Positions 40,813 to 49,204 of a stretch of 64,000 nt of DNA are shown piece by piece (position 1 is the first letter of the stretch; each line of letters opens with the position of its first letter). Source of the stretch: JAAXXJ01 sp964412455 (GTDB lineage: Bacteria; Nitrospirota; UBA9217); NCBI GenBank assembly GCA_964412455.1, contig CAYPOT010000011.1, positions 1-64,000 on the forward strand. Direction: 5' to 3'. Below the pieces are notes generated by a model. That model was not told where the DNA came from. It was given only the letters and a program-made list of their open reading frames with translations, and ran no database searches. The position numbers and the translations under genes are program-made.

Positions 40813-40828
40813 TGGCATAGTACTTGTA
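40813..40828 (+). promoter_or_regulatory. Possible sigma-54 promoter of the small FAEAGE gene
   Basis: TGGCAT-AGTAC-TTGT has the correct spacing of the -24 GG and -12 positions, but the -12 dinucleotide is GT instead of GC. It lies 35-50 bases before the small gene whose paralogue at 58114 has a much better sigma-54 site. Confidence 0.5.
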
Positions 40829-40861
40829 ATACAGTTAGGTATACCAGAAAGGGAGGGTCAT

Positions 40862-41020
40862 ATGCAGAAGCTCATGAAAGCATTTGAAAACATGATGGTT
40901 GCGATCACCTTCGCTGAAGCCGGAGAGTATGACGAAGCACGCAGGCTATCGACCCAGGATCAAGAAGATGAGGCATCCGGCGAAACCGCCTCTCTGGGCA
41001 TAAAGGCTGTAAAGGCTTAA
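40862..41020 (+). CDS. Small FAEAGE protein
   Basis: A 52-residue protein, MQKLMKAFENMMVAITFAEAGEYDEARRL and an acidic-polar tail. The first 27 residues form an amphipathic helix. It is paralogous to the 46-residue product at 57974-58114 (minus), sharing 'MxKLxxxFExxxxxxxFAEAGExxxAR'. GGGAGGG precedes the ATG. Both genes lie downstream of sigma-54-like promoters in stress gene neighbourhoods. I do not know the function; it may bind a larger protein or the membrane face. Confidence 0.7.
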   Translation: MQKLMKAFENMMVAITFAEAGEYDEARRLSTQDQEDEASGETASLGIKAVKA

Positions 41021-41091
41021 TTCGCCTGGAGCAATTAACGGGACTTCCCTATGGAAATAGCGGCCCCGATTTTTTTGTCTATTAATAATCA

Positions 41092-41105
41092 TTATAACGT
41101 TATAA
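41092..41105 (+). promoter_or_regulatory. Palindromic operator before the GntR-type gene
   Basis: TTATAACGTTATAA is a perfect 14-bp palindrome ending 12 bases before the regulator's start codon. GntR-family proteins bind such AT-rich palindromes, so autorepression is likely. Confidence 0.6.
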
Positions 41106-41117
41106 AGAAATGAAATC

Positions 41118-41858
41118 ATGTTAAATAATAAAGCGGTAAACAGGGAAAGCCAGCAAAAGCTCTATGTGCAGATGTATTCGATCATCAAGGACAAGATCGA
41201 ACAAAGGGAGTGGCCTGCCGGTTCGCAGATCCCCACCGAAGACGATCTCTGCACGACCTACAATGTGAGCAAGGCCACGGTAAGAATGGCCATCGCGGAA
41301 CTGGTGAGGAGCGGTTTTCTGAGAAAACAGCAGGGCAAGGGGACGTTCGTCAGTCACGGCCAGCCCGATCTTGGCATTACGATGAAAACGAAGTTGACGG
41401 AAGACATGTTTGGAGAGGGGGTGGTCGCGAGCAAAGAGGTCCTGGTCAAGGGAGTGAAAGCGCCGCCCGAGGATGTGCGGAACCATTTGCAGCCGGAAGG
41501 CGACATCTTTTATCTCCTGTGCAAGCGCGTGGTGCAGGGCGAACCGGCCTACCTTGAGGAGTCATTCATCCCGCTCGAGGTCGTGCCTGATATTGAAGAG
41601 GCCGATCTCTGCCAGACGCCTTTCTATGAGATGATGCAGCAGAGAGCAAAAAAAAAGATCCAGAAGGTCGTCCAGACGATCGAGATCGCCGAGATGACCG
41701 GCGATGCCGCCGCGATCCTCAAGAGCGAAAAAGGGGCGCCCATGCTGCTGCTGCACCGGCTCCTGGTCGGTACAGACGGCAAGCCCCTGGCCTATACGCG
41801 GCTCATGGGGGACGGGAAAAAGTACAAATTGCAGACCGAATTGATCCAGATCGTATAA
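41118..41858 (+). CDS. GntR-family regulator (HutC/UTRA type)
   Basis: A 246-residue transcription factor. The N-terminal winged helix-turn-helix (about 13-80) reads LYVQMYSIIKDKIEQ...IPTEDDLCTTYNVSKATVRMAI...RKQQGKGTFV. The C-terminal UTRA ligand domain (about 95-240) contains LEESFIPLEVVPDI and LLLHRLLVGTDGKPLAYTR. It would repress until a small effector binds. It leads a run of four genes on the same strand (TauE/SafE permease, membrane protein, universal stress protein) and probably controls them. The palindrome at 41092 is the likely operator. Confidence 0.92.
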   Translation: MLNNKAVNRESQQKLYVQMYSIIKDKIEQREWPAGSQIPTEDDLCTTYNVSKATVRMAIAELVRSGFLRKQQGKGTFVSHGQPDLGITMKTKLTEDMFGEGVVASKEVLVKGVKAPPEDVRNHLQPEGDIFYLLCKRVVQGEPAYLEESFIPLEVVPDIEEADLCQTPFYEMMQQRAKKKIQKVVQTIEIAEMTGDAAAILKSEKGAPMLLLHRLLVGTDGKPLAYTRLMGDGKKYKLQTELIQIV

Positions 41859-41891
41859 AGAACTACACTTCATCGGAGGGAGGTTTTAAGT

Positions 41892-43139
41892 ATGGGTATC
41901 TTTCGCAGCACCTATGAGTTTATGAAACAGGCGTCCATCGCGCACGCCAAGTGGGACTATGAGGTCTCCATGAGCATCATCCACAACCGCAAGAAGATGT
42001 GGATGCTGCTGCTGCTGCTGCTGCCGATCGTGATTGTCTCGTGGGCAGACGCAGGCAATATGCTGGGCGGGAAAACGGCCTACGCTCCGGCATTCTATTC
42101 GACCGGTATCTTCATGGTCTCCATCGCCATCGGGTTGGCCGCGGGTCTTATTACCGGCTGCATCGGCGCCGGCGGCGGATTCATCATCACGCCCGCCCTG
42201 ATGGCCGCGGGCGTGAAAGGCATCCTCGCCGTGGGCACCGACGTGTTCCACATCTTTGCCAAGGCGATCATGGGCACCACGGTCCACAAGAAGCTCGGCA
42301 ACGTATCAGTGAAGCTTGCCATGGCGTTCCTCGTGGGTTCGGGCGCCGGGACGTTCATCGGAGGCTATATTAACAGGTTGCTCTATGACAAAGACCCGCT
42401 CCTGTCCGAGGCCTTCATCAGCCTGGTCTATGCCGTCCTGCTCGGTTTTCTCGGTGTGTACGCCGCAATGGATTTCTGGAAGTCCACGAGGGGCCCGGGG
42501 GGCGGAGACGCTCACGGCGGCCCGGCCGGCACCACCGACTTCGCGATCAAGCTCCAGAAGATCAACATTCCGCCGATGATCACCTTTGATGAAGATTATG
42601 TCGAAGGCGGCAAGAAGATCTCCGGCGTGTTCGTTGCAATGGGCGGCGTGATCGTCGGCATCCTGGCGGCCATCATGGGCGTGGGCGGCGGCTTCATCAC
42701 CTTCCCCATGTTCGTGTACACCTTTGGCGTGTCCACCGCCACAACGGTGGGAACCGACATTCTCCAGATCATCTTTACGGCGGGCCTCGCCTCGATCGCC
42801 CAGTATGCCATCTACGGGTATGTGTTCTACACGCTGGCCATGGGCATGCTGATCGGTTCGCTCATCGGCATCCAGGTCGGCGCGCTCACGACCAAAGTAG
42901 TGAAGGGCATTCAGATCCGCGGGTTCTACGCCTTGTCCATCCTCGCGGGCTTCGTCAACAGGGCCAGCACACTCCCCAAGAAGATGGTAGAGCTCGAGTA
43001 CATCAGCCTGTCCAGTACCACGGTAAACGCCATCGAATCCGTGGGAAACATTGTATTCTGGATCGTGGTCGCCGCCTTCGGCATCTGGATCTTCAGCAAG
43101 TTCTTCGCGAACATAAAAACACTCAGGCAGGAGGCATAG
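41892..43139 (+). CDS. TauE/SafE-family sulfite exporter-like permease
   Basis: A 415-residue inner-membrane protein with about eight or nine hydrophobic helices. The two internal TauE motifs are present: AAGLITGCIGAGGGFIITPAL and its repeat GILAAIMGVGGGFITFPMFV. A soluble loop (about 195-245) separates the halves. The family exports sulfite, sulfoacetate or related anions. GGAGGGAGG precedes the ATG, 33 bp after the GntR gene. The next gene starts 2 bp after its stop, which shows an operon. Confidence 0.92.
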   Translation: MGIFRSTYEFMKQASIAHAKWDYEVSMSIIHNRKKMWMLLLLLLPIVIVSWADAGNMLGGKTAYAPAFYSTGIFMVSIAIGLAAGLITGCIGAGGGFIITPALMAAGVKGILAVGTDVFHIFAKAIMGTTVHKKLGNVSVKLAMAFLVGSGAGTFIGGYINRLLYDKDPLLSEAFISLVYAVLLGFLGVYAAMDFWKSTRGPGGGDAHGGPAGTTDFAIKLQKINIPPMITFDEDYVEGGKKISGVFVAMGGVIVGILAAIMGVGGGFITFPMFVYTFGVSTATTVGTDILQIIFTAGLASIAQYAIYGYVFYTLAMGMLIGSLIGIQVGALTTKVVKGIQIRGFYALSILAGFVNRASTLPKKMVELEYISLSSTTVNAIESVGNIVFWIVVAAFGIWIFSKFFANIKTLRQEA

Positions 43140-43141
43140 CC

Positions 43142-43855
43142 ATGATCGTAAAAAATAACAAGACATTTTTCACCGGTGCATTCCTTGCGGTGACGTTCGC
43201 CGGCGTGCTCGCGCTGATCTTCTCGCCCATCTTCGGTGAGGGAAAGAACGGGCTCGTGTACGCAGACGATATGTTCAACAAGCTTTCGAAAGGGTCGTCC
43301 TACTTTATTCCCAAAGTTACAAAAAGCAATGAGCCGTTTGCGAATACCGCCATTGAAGTGAGCGTGAAGCTTGAGAAGCCGGAGCAGAGCGACGGCACGG
43401 TCAAGCTTCTTGCCACCACGGGAATGGCCGCGAAAAAAGCGAATTCCGAGCTCCAGATCAACGGCAATCTCGGCGCGCTGATGTCGAAGATCCTGCAGGA
43501 CTCCGACGATATGTTCAAGAACGAGGGCGAAACGGTAGCCAAGCGCTACGGCGTCGAGGAAAAGAAGGTCATGGAGTCATGGCATGCTCTGCTCAAGTCC
43601 ATGGACAAGGCGCTCAAGAAGCAGGGCAAGATCTCTGAAGCGAAGATCGTCTCTGATGTGATGAAAAAGGCCGTGGAGCCGGCATACAACTACTATGGCG
43701 TGATACCGCGGCAGGTATCGGAAAAGGCCGGCATCATGACCGCGCTGCTCGTGTTCTACGTCATCTATACCATGTGGTGGGGCTTTGCCATCTTCTACAT
43801 GTTCGATGGGATCGGTCTGACAATGAAAAAAGCCAAAGTGAAGAAGGAGGTCTAA
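43142..43855 (+). CDS. Membrane protein of unknown function in the TauE/SafE operon
   Basis: A 237-residue protein. It has one membrane helix at the start (about 9-30) and one near the C-terminus (about 202-225, MTALLVFYVIYTMWWGFAIFYM). The ~170 residues between them are probably periplasmic and helical (SDDMFKNEGETVAKRYGVEEKKVMESWHAL). I do not recognise a family. AGGAGG precedes the ATG, and the stop codons of the neighbours are 2 and 7 bp away, so it is a fixed member of this operon and probably a partner of the permease. Confidence 0.8.
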   Translation: MIVKNNKTFFTGAFLAVTFAGVLALIFSPIFGEGKNGLVYADDMFNKLSKGSSYFIPKVTKSNEPFANTAIEVSVKLEKPEQSDGTVKLLATTGMAAKKANSELQINGNLGALMSKILQDSDDMFKNEGETVAKRYGVEEKKVMESWHALLKSMDKALKKQGKISEAKIVSDVMKKAVEPAYNYYGVIPRQVSEKAGIMTALLVFYVIYTMWWGFAIFYMFDGIGLTMKKAKVKKEV

Positions 43856-43862
43856 GAGAACC

Positions 43863-44306
43863 ATGAACGTACTCGTGCCGATCGACGGCTCCAAGCACTC
43901 CACGGAAGGCCTCCGCGTCGCTTCCCATTTTGCCAAGACCAACAAGGCCAAGATCTATATCCTCAACGTCATCGCCTCGGTGGCCGATGTGGACCTCGAG
44001 CTCTCAGCGTCGGAGCGTGACAGGCTTCACGAGAGCCTGAAGCGCCGCGGCGAGGACCTGCTGGCAAAGGCCACTGACCAGATGAAGGCGCACGGCGTGA
44101 CCGACATCAGCTCGGTCCTGGTTACCGGCGACTCGCCGGCGAATGAGATCGTGGCCTTCGCGGAAAAGGAAAAGATCGATCTGATCGTGATCGGCAGCAA
44201 GGGCAAGAGCGCGACCGCCCGCTTCCTGCTCGGCAGCGTCGCATCGAAGGTCGTGAAATACAGCCACTGCTGCGTGTATGTGGTAAAAGAACCCTGTTGG
44301 ATATAA
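43863..44306 (+). CDS. Universal stress protein
   Basis: A 147-residue single UspA domain. The N-terminal NVLVPIDGSKHSTEGL holds the ATP-contacting Asp, and the C-terminal VIGSKGKSATARFLLGSVASKVV is the G-x2-G-x9-G-S nucleotide motif. It is the last gene of the GntR-TauE-membrane protein-Usp operon and is followed by a strong terminator. Its presence links the anion permease to stress control. Confidence 0.93.
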   Translation: MNVLVPIDGSKHSTEGLRVASHFAKTNKAKIYILNVIASVADVDLELSASERDRLHESLKRRGEDLLAKATDQMKAHGVTDISSVLVTGDSPANEIVAFAEKEKIDLIVIGSKGKSATARFLLGSVASKVVKYSHCCVYVVKEPCWI

Positions 44307-44331
44307 AACTGGCCCTATTGAAGCGCCGTGC

Positions 44332-44361
44332 AAGGCGGACACGAGAGTGTCCGCCTTTTTT
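44332..44361 (+). terminator. Terminator of the GntR-TauE-Usp operon
   Basis: The stem AAGGCGGACAC / GTGTCCGCCTT with a GAGA loop is followed by TTTT. It lies 25 bases after the usp stop codon. Confidence 0.93.
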
Positions 44362-44476
44362 GTCTTTACAAAGCGTGCATTGTCATTATAATAATGTCGG
44401 AAGCAGCCGGTTTGCCTCGAAGTTTCTCCACACGATTGTCAGAAATGGTAAAATTAATCCTCAATCTGGTGGATAA

Positions 44477-44656
44477 TTGAAAATACTCGTTCAGACATCA
44501 CTCGCCGCGGAACGGTTGGACCGCTTTTTTGCTGCGAAGTATTGCCCTTTTTCCATCAAAACCGTTCAGATCTTTATCGGCATCATCACGATCGCGATAT
44601 TAGCAGCCGTCCACCCGCTCGGCCGGCAGCTTGAAATGTTTGGTGTCTCCCACTGA
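44477..44656 (+). CDS. Possible small membrane protein
   Basis: A 59-residue open frame with a TTG start and GGTGG just upstream. A hydrophobic stretch, VQIFIGIITIAILAAV, may span the membrane. It begins MKILVQTSLAAERLDRFF. No family is recognised, and the start is weak, so it may be a decayed gene. Confidence 0.3.
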   Translation: MKILVQTSLAAERLDRFFAAKYCPFSIKTVQIFIGIITIAILAAVHPLGRQLEMFGVSH

Positions 44657-44744
44657 TATCCGACTTCAGTCTGGCCAGGGGAGTGCTACGCGATCGTACA
44701 GGGAAAGAAGCAGGACCTTACCTTATAACGATACGGAGGCTGTT

Positions 44745-44819
44745 ATGAAAACAGGAGACGTAATGATACGATTGCAGCCGAGACAACGTTCAAAGGGCGC
44801 GGGTACAGGTGAACTATGA
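44745..44819 (+). CDS. Possible 24-residue leader peptide coupled to mnhE
   Basis: ATG 44745 has ACGGAGG 5 bases upstream and encodes MKTGDVMIRLQPRQRSKGAG and four more residues. The stop codon overlaps the mnhE start (ATGA). mnhE itself has no clear ribosome binding site, so translation of this short frame may couple ribosomes into the antiporter operon. The peptide need not have a function of its own. Confidence 0.4.
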   Translation: MKTGDVMIRLQPRQRSKGAGTGEL

Positions 44820-45292
44820 GATACTTCATTCCCTTTGCCGCACTTTTTACGGTATGGATGGTCTGGTCAGGCATGTTCGACGCCTATCATCTTTCGCTGG
44901 GGGCCATTTCGTGCGCAATCGTGGTCTTCATGACCCAAGACTTACTATTCAGCCGCAAACGTAATCCTCATGCGTTTCAAGAGACCATAAGGTTCCTCAA
45001 ATACATTCCCTGGCTCCTATACCAGATCGTCCTTTCCAACCTGCATGTGGCGCATCTGGCCCTGAGCCCCAAAATGCCCATTGATCCTCAGCTGGTAAAG
45101 TTCAAAAGCAAACTGAAAAAGGACGTCTCGCACGTGGTATTCGGCAACTCCATCACCCTGACCCCCGGCACGATCACGGCGGACATCAGGGACGGAGAAT
45201 ACTATGTCCATGCCTTGAGCAAAAAGACCGCCGAGGACCTGCTGAGCGGCGATATGGAAAAAAAGATCGCCCATATCTTTAGGGAGGAGTAA
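44816..45292 (+). CDS. mnhE: Mrp/Mbh antiporter subunit E
   Basis: A 158-residue membrane protein of the MnhE/MbhA family, with two N-terminal hydrophobic helices (RYFIPFAALFTVWMVWSGMF and GAISCAIVVFMTQ). The conserved ending is VVFGNSITLTPGTITADIRDGEYYVHALSKKTAEDL. It is the first subunit of an antiporter operon that exchanges sodium or other cations for protons across the inner membrane. It ends directly at the mnhF start (the TAA is followed by ATG). Confidence 0.93.
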   Translation: MRYFIPFAALFTVWMVWSGMFDAYHLSLGAISCAIVVFMTQDLLFSRKRNPHAFQETIRFLKYIPWLLYQIVLSNLHVAHLALSPKMPIDPQLVKFKSKLKKDVSHVVFGNSITLTPGTITADIRDGEYYVHALSKKTAEDLLSGDMEKKIAHIFREE

Positions 45293-45601
45293 ATGGAAGA
45301 CTTCATTCTCGGCATCAGCATCGTTATGGCCCTTCTGGCCATGATCGTCCTGTACCGCGTGGTGTACGGACCGACCGTGCTGGACAGGATAGTGGCTGTA
45401 GGGGTCATCGGCACAAAGACGACCATACTCCTCTGCCTCATGGGGCTTATTTACAAGAGGATCGATATGTTCGTGGATATCGCCCTGGCCTACGCCCTTT
45501 TGAACTTTATCGCCACCCTTGCCGCGGCGAAGTTCTTCCGGGTGAGAAAGAGCATCATGCCGGGCGAAAAATTCTTCAAAGACAGGGAGATGAACATATG
45601 A
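45293..45601 (+). CDS. mnhF: Mrp/Mbh antiporter subunit F
   Basis: A 102-residue protein with three membrane helices. YRVVYGPTVLDRIVAVGVIGTKTTILLCLMG and DIALAYALLNFIATLAAAKF are the family signatures. GGGAGGAG, at the end of mnhE, is its ribosome binding site. It overlaps mnhG by four bases (ATGA). Confidence 0.94.
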   Translation: MEDFILGISIVMALLAMIVLYRVVYGPTVLDRIVAVGVIGTKTTILLCLMGLIYKRIDMFVDIALAYALLNFIATLAAAKFFRVRKSIMPGEKFFKDREMNI

Positions 45602-45954
45602 CGAACATACTATCGATCCTATCGGCAGTCCTGATGATCACGGGCGCTTTTTTCTTCTTCACGGCAAGTATCGGCCTGCTGCGTTTTCCGGATTTTTTCA
45701 CCAGGATGCACGCGGCGGGCAAGGGCGACACCCTCGGCGCTTTCCTCATGCTTTCGGGCATGGCGCTTTACAATCTGAACGCGGGGTTCACGCTGTTCGC
45801 CTTTCTGGTCAGCGTAAAGGTCATGCTTATCGCGGTCTTTATCTTTATCGCGAATCCCACGGCCTGCCATGCGATCACCAAGGCTGCGCTTGACGCGGGC
45901 GTGACGCCCTGGACGAAGGACAAAACAGTAGACAGGAGTAAGGTAACTGCTTAG
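45598..45954 (+). CDS. mnhG: Mrp/Mbh antiporter subunit G
   Basis: A 118-residue protein with three membrane helices. GLLRFPDFFTRMHAAGKGDTLGAFL is the diagnostic MnhG segment, followed by MLIAVFIFIANPTACHAITKAA. It lies third in the antiporter operon. A 166-bp gap after it holds a short ATCTGCG-type repeat (45990-46080); this is the largest break within the operon. Confidence 0.94.
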   Translation: MTNILSILSAVLMITGAFFFFTASIGLLRFPDFFTRMHAAGKGDTLGAFLMLSGMALYNLNAGFTLFAFLVSVKVMLIAVFIFIANPTACHAITKAALDAGVTPWTKDKTVDRSKVTA

Positions 45955-46120
45955 CCGCTTCTGGGGATGCAAAGCGGAAACACCAGAGAAAAAAGATTAA
46001 TCCGCAGATGGCCGCAGATTTTAAAACCGGTCAATCAGGTTTGGTTTAATCTGTGAAATCTGCGCAATCTGTGGATAAAAAAGTCCTGAGTAGTTACGGA
46101 GCAAGAAAGGGGGAAAACGG

Positions 46121-46366
46121 ATGATCTGGCAACTCGATTTCATTATTCTCATCATGGTCGTTATCTGCGCAGTGGCGGCCATTAACGTGAAGGACCTGCT
46201 GAGCTCGGCCATCATTCTCGGGGCCTACAGCTTTCTCATGTGCCTGCTCTGGACGGGAATGGGGGCGGTTGACGTGGCCTTTACCGAGGCTGCGGTCGGC
46301 GCCGGCATCAGCACCGCCTTCTTTATCGCCGCCATATACCAGACGACCAGGAGAACAAACGATTAG
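46121..46366 (+). CDS. MbhD-like antiporter subunit (DUF4040)
   Basis: An 81-residue protein with two or three membrane helices. AINVKDLLSSAIILGAYSFLMCLLW and GAVDVAFTEAAVGAGISTAFFIAAI match the MbhD/DUF4040 domain. In Mrp systems this domain is part of the C-terminal end of MnhA; here it is a separate gene, as in membrane-bound hydrogenases. AAAGGGGG precedes the ATG. A CCCTCACCCC...GGGGCGAGGG repeat separates it from the next gene. Confidence 0.88.
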   Translation: MIWQLDFIILIMVVICAVAAINVKDLLSSAIILGAYSFLMCLLWTGMGAVDVAFTEAAVGAGISTAFFIAAIYQTTRRTND

Positions 46367-46455
46367 ATTTCCCCTCACCCCCCGATAGAGCCATTCGGGG
46401 GCAGGCCTGACCCTCTCCCGCAAGGGGCGAGGGAATAAATAAGGAGGACCAACGA

Positions 46456-46731
46456 TTGAAGATCTTCGCGCTGATCGCGGTCATCATCACCGGCGGGCTG
46501 CTTGTGTTCAGCACCCATGAAATGCCCGACTGGGGCTCTCTTACATCTCCGGCCAGTACCCATGTATCGCCGCGGTATCTGGAAAAAACCATTCAGGAAA
46601 CGGCGACGCCCAATGCGGTCACGTCCGTGCTTGCGGACTACCGGGGTTATGACACCCTCGGAGAGACCACGGTCATCTTTACCGCGGGGATCGCGTGCAT
46701 ACTATTGCTGAGGAGGGTGAGGAAAACATGA
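46456..46731 (+). CDS. MbhE-like antiporter subunit
   Basis: A 91-residue protein with a membrane helix at each end and the conserved middle HVSPRYLEKTIQETATPNAVTSVLADYRGYDTLGETTVIFTAGIA. The 'DYRGyDTLGE' motif is diagnostic of MbhE, or the matching part of MnhA. The start is TTG, with AAGGAGG 9 bases upstream. It overlaps mnhB by four bases. Confidence 0.9.
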   Translation: MKIFALIAVIITGGLLVFSTHEMPDWGSLTSPASTHVSPRYLEKTIQETATPNAVTSVLADYRGYDTLGETTVIFTAGIACILLLRRVRKT

Positions 46732-47186
46732 TCAAACAATTCGACAGCGTGATAATCCAGAGCGTAAGCAGGTACCTGACGCCGTTGATCCTTCTCTTCG
46801 CCATGTACGTGATCGCCCACGGCCACTACAGCCCCGGCGGGGGGTTCCAGGGCGGCTGCATCCTCGGGGCGAGCTTCATCCTGATCCTGATCGCGAATGA
46901 TATGGATGCGGTCAAAAAAAGAATGACGGAAAAAATGAACACGATACTCACGGGCGTGGGTGTGCTGATATACGCCGGGATCGGGTTTGTCTGCCTGCTG
47001 CTCGGGGCAAACTATCTTGACTACGGCATCCTTGCGGAGATCCTGCCGGTGGGGACCGCCAAGGCAAGGGCACTCGGGACCCTGGGTATAGAGATCGGCG
47101 TGGGGATCACGGTCATGGCGGTCATGGTCTCCATATTCCTCAATCTTGCCTCCGGAGGCGGGCACGGGGAAGGGACGGTGGAATAA
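46728..47186 (+). CDS. mnhB: Mrp/Mbh antiporter subunit B
   Basis: A 152-residue protein with four membrane helices. SVSRYLTPLILLFAMYVIAHGHYSPGGGFQGGCILGASFI is the classic MnhB/MbhF segment; GTLGIEIGVGITVMAVMVSIF follows. GAGGAGG precedes ATG 46728, which overlaps the MbhE stop. The C-terminus is Gly-rich. Confidence 0.94.
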   Translation: MIKQFDSVIIQSVSRYLTPLILLFAMYVIAHGHYSPGGGFQGGCILGASFILILIANDMDAVKKRMTEKMNTILTGVGVLIYAGIGFVCLLLGANYLDYGILAEILPVGTAKARALGTLGIEIGVGITVMAVMVSIFLNLASGGGHGEGTVE

Positions 47187-47187
47187 C

Positions 47188-47538
47188 ATGGAATTCGTGA
47201 TCGGAAAATATAATTACTGGATCTATATCGTCCTCATGATGATCGGCTTCTATGCCATGATAGCCAAGAAAAACCTCATGAAAAAGCTCGTGGGGATGAA
47301 CATCTTCCAGACCGCGATCATACTTTTTTTCGTATCCATGGGCTCAAAAAAAGGCGCGACTATTCCTATTCTGCAGGCCGGACAGGTTGTTGACGCGTCC
47401 GGCTACATGAACCCGCTGCCGCATGTGCTCATGCTTACGGCCATCGTGGTCATGGTGAGCACCTTCGGCGTGGCGCTCGCCCTTGCCATACTGATCTACA
47501 AACGGTACAAGACCCTGGAAGAGGATGAAATGCAATGA
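47188..47538 (+). CDS. mnhC: Mrp/Mbh antiporter subunit C (NuoK-like)
   Basis: A 116-residue protein with three membrane helices related to NuoK. KKNLMKKLVGMNIFQTAIILFFVSMG and the DASGYMNPLPHVLMLTAIVVMVSTFGVALALAI segment identify MnhC/MbhG. It starts 1 bp after mnhB and overlaps mnhD by four bases. Confidence 0.94.
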   Translation: MEFVIGKYNYWIYIVLMMIGFYAMIAKKNLMKKLVGMNIFQTAIILFFVSMGSKKGATIPILQAGQVVDASGYMNPLPHVLMLTAIVVMVSTFGVALALAILIYKRYKTLEEDEMQ

Positions 47539-49022
47539 TAACAAACGCTCCGATCCTCATCATCGTAGTGCCGCTCCTGGCATCTCTGATCAACATCATA
47601 CTGGGACTGCGCTGGCGAGCGCTCAGCTTCCCCCTGATGCTGGCGGCCCTTTCCGTGAGCGCGGCATCGAGTTTCATCGCGCTCGACACCGTGATCGGGT
47701 CCGGGACCATTCACTACCGTCTCGGCGGCTGGGCGCCGCCCTGGGGCATTGAGTATGTGATAGACCATTTGAACGGTTTTGTGGCCGTGATCGTATCGTT
47801 CGTCAGCCTCGTCATCGCCGTTTATTCAAGGAAGAGCATTGAGCAGGAGTTCCCCGGCAAGACCGTGTACTTCAACTCCATCTTTTTGCTGTTCGTTACC
47901 GGCCTGCTCGGCATTGTCGTGACGGGCGACATCTTCAATATCTACGTATTCCTCGAAATAACCTCTCTGGCGGGCTACGCTCTCGTGGCCATCGGGCCGG
48001 ACAAGCGGGCCCCGCTCGCCGCCTTCAACTATGTGGTCATGGGCACGATCGGGGCTTGTTTTTATCTCCTCGGCGTCGGCTATCTGTATATCATGACGGG
48101 CACCCTTAACATCGCGGACATGTCGAGGCTTCTGCCCGGCCTGTACCATTCCCCGGTGATACAGGTCGCCTTCGCCTTCTTTATGGTGGGAATAGCGGTC
48201 AAGATCGCCCTCTTCCCTCTGCACCGATGGCTTCCGGACGCTTATACCCTCGCCCCTTCATCGGTGAGCGCCTTAGTCGCATCAACCATGACAAAAGTGG
48301 GCGCCTATGTGATGATGCGGATCATGTTCACGGTGTTCCAACCGTCTTTTTCCATCGAGGTCCTGCCGGTGATGTCCATACTGGGCTGGGTGGCCGCGGC
48401 GGCGGTGATCTTCGGCTGCGGGTACGCGATCGCCCAGACGGAGCTCAAGAGGATGCTATCGTATATCCTGATCGCTGAAGTGGGCTACATCGTCATGGGC
48501 GTGAGCTTCGCGAACAGGACCGGCCTTACCGGCTCGATACTGCATATTCTTAACGATTCGTTCATGATGGCCTGCCTGTTCCTTGCCGTCGGCGCGATAG
48601 CGTATAAGACAAAAAACACGAACATTGATTCACTGTCGCAGCTCCACAAAACCATGCCCATTACCATGGCCGCCCTTGTCGTGGGAGGCGTCTCGGTCGT
48701 GGGCATTCCGCCGACAGCCGGTTTTTTCAGCAAATGGTATCTGGTGCTTGGGGCGATCGAGGCCGGGAAATGGGTGTTTGCGGCGGTGCTGTTGATCAGC
48801 AGCCTGATGTCGGCCATCGTCTTCTTCAGGATCATCGAGCGCGTTTACTTCACCGCTGCAGGCCCCGGTCATGGCCGTGGCGCGAAGGCTGGAATGGATG
48901 AGGCGCCGCTCAGCATGCTCATCCCGGTCCTTATCATGGCCTCGGGGATATTGACCCTCGGGTTCTTCAGCGGCAGGATCATCAAAACCGTGATACAGTT
49001 CGCCGTGCCGGCCGGGTTATAA
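47535..49022 (+). CDS. mnhD: Mrp/Mbh antiporter subunit D (MbhH-like)
   Basis: A 495-residue proton-translocating subunit related to NuoL, NuoM and NuoN, with about 14 membrane helices. LEITSLAGYALVAIG carries the conserved Glu of helix 5. FPLHRWLPDAYTLAPSSVSALVASTMTKVGAYVMMR includes the helix-7 Lys region, followed by AQTELKRMLSYILIAEVGYIVMG and PPTAGFFSKWYL. It overlaps mnhC. It is the last gene of the strict Mbh-ordered block; a 182-bp gap with a CTTCGTG-type repeat follows. Confidence 0.95.
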   Translation: MITNAPILIIVVPLLASLINIILGLRWRALSFPLMLAALSVSAASSFIALDTVIGSGTIHYRLGGWAPPWGIEYVIDHLNGFVAVIVSFVSLVIAVYSRKSIEQEFPGKTVYFNSIFLLFVTGLLGIVVTGDIFNIYVFLEITSLAGYALVAIGPDKRAPLAAFNYVVMGTIGACFYLLGVGYLYIMTGTLNIADMSRLLPGLYHSPVIQVAFAFFMVGIAVKIALFPLHRWLPDAYTLAPSSVSALVASTMTKVGAYVMMRIMFTVFQPSFSIEVLPVMSILGWVAAAAVIFGCGYAIAQTELKRMLSYILIAEVGYIVMGVSFANRTGLTGSILHILNDSFMMACLFLAVGAIAYKTKNTNIDSLSQLHKTMPITMAALVVGGVSVVGIPPTAGFFSKWYLVLGAIEAGKWVFAAVLLISSLMSAIVFFRIIERVYFTAAGPGHGRGAKAGMDEAPLSMLIPVLIMASGILTLGFFSGRIIKTVIQFAVPAGL

Positions 49023-49204
49023 AGAATATTAGCCACGAAGGACTTCGACGAGCTCAGTCGAGTCGCTCTAAGACACAAAGAAGACCTTAAAAATAAACGA
49101 GCTAGTCAAGCCACGGTTGCCATAGGCCACATTGAGACACTCAAGCTTTTTTCGCGCCTTCGTGTCTTTGTGGCAAATTTGGTTTCTCTCTGGCAGGAGG
49201 AAGG

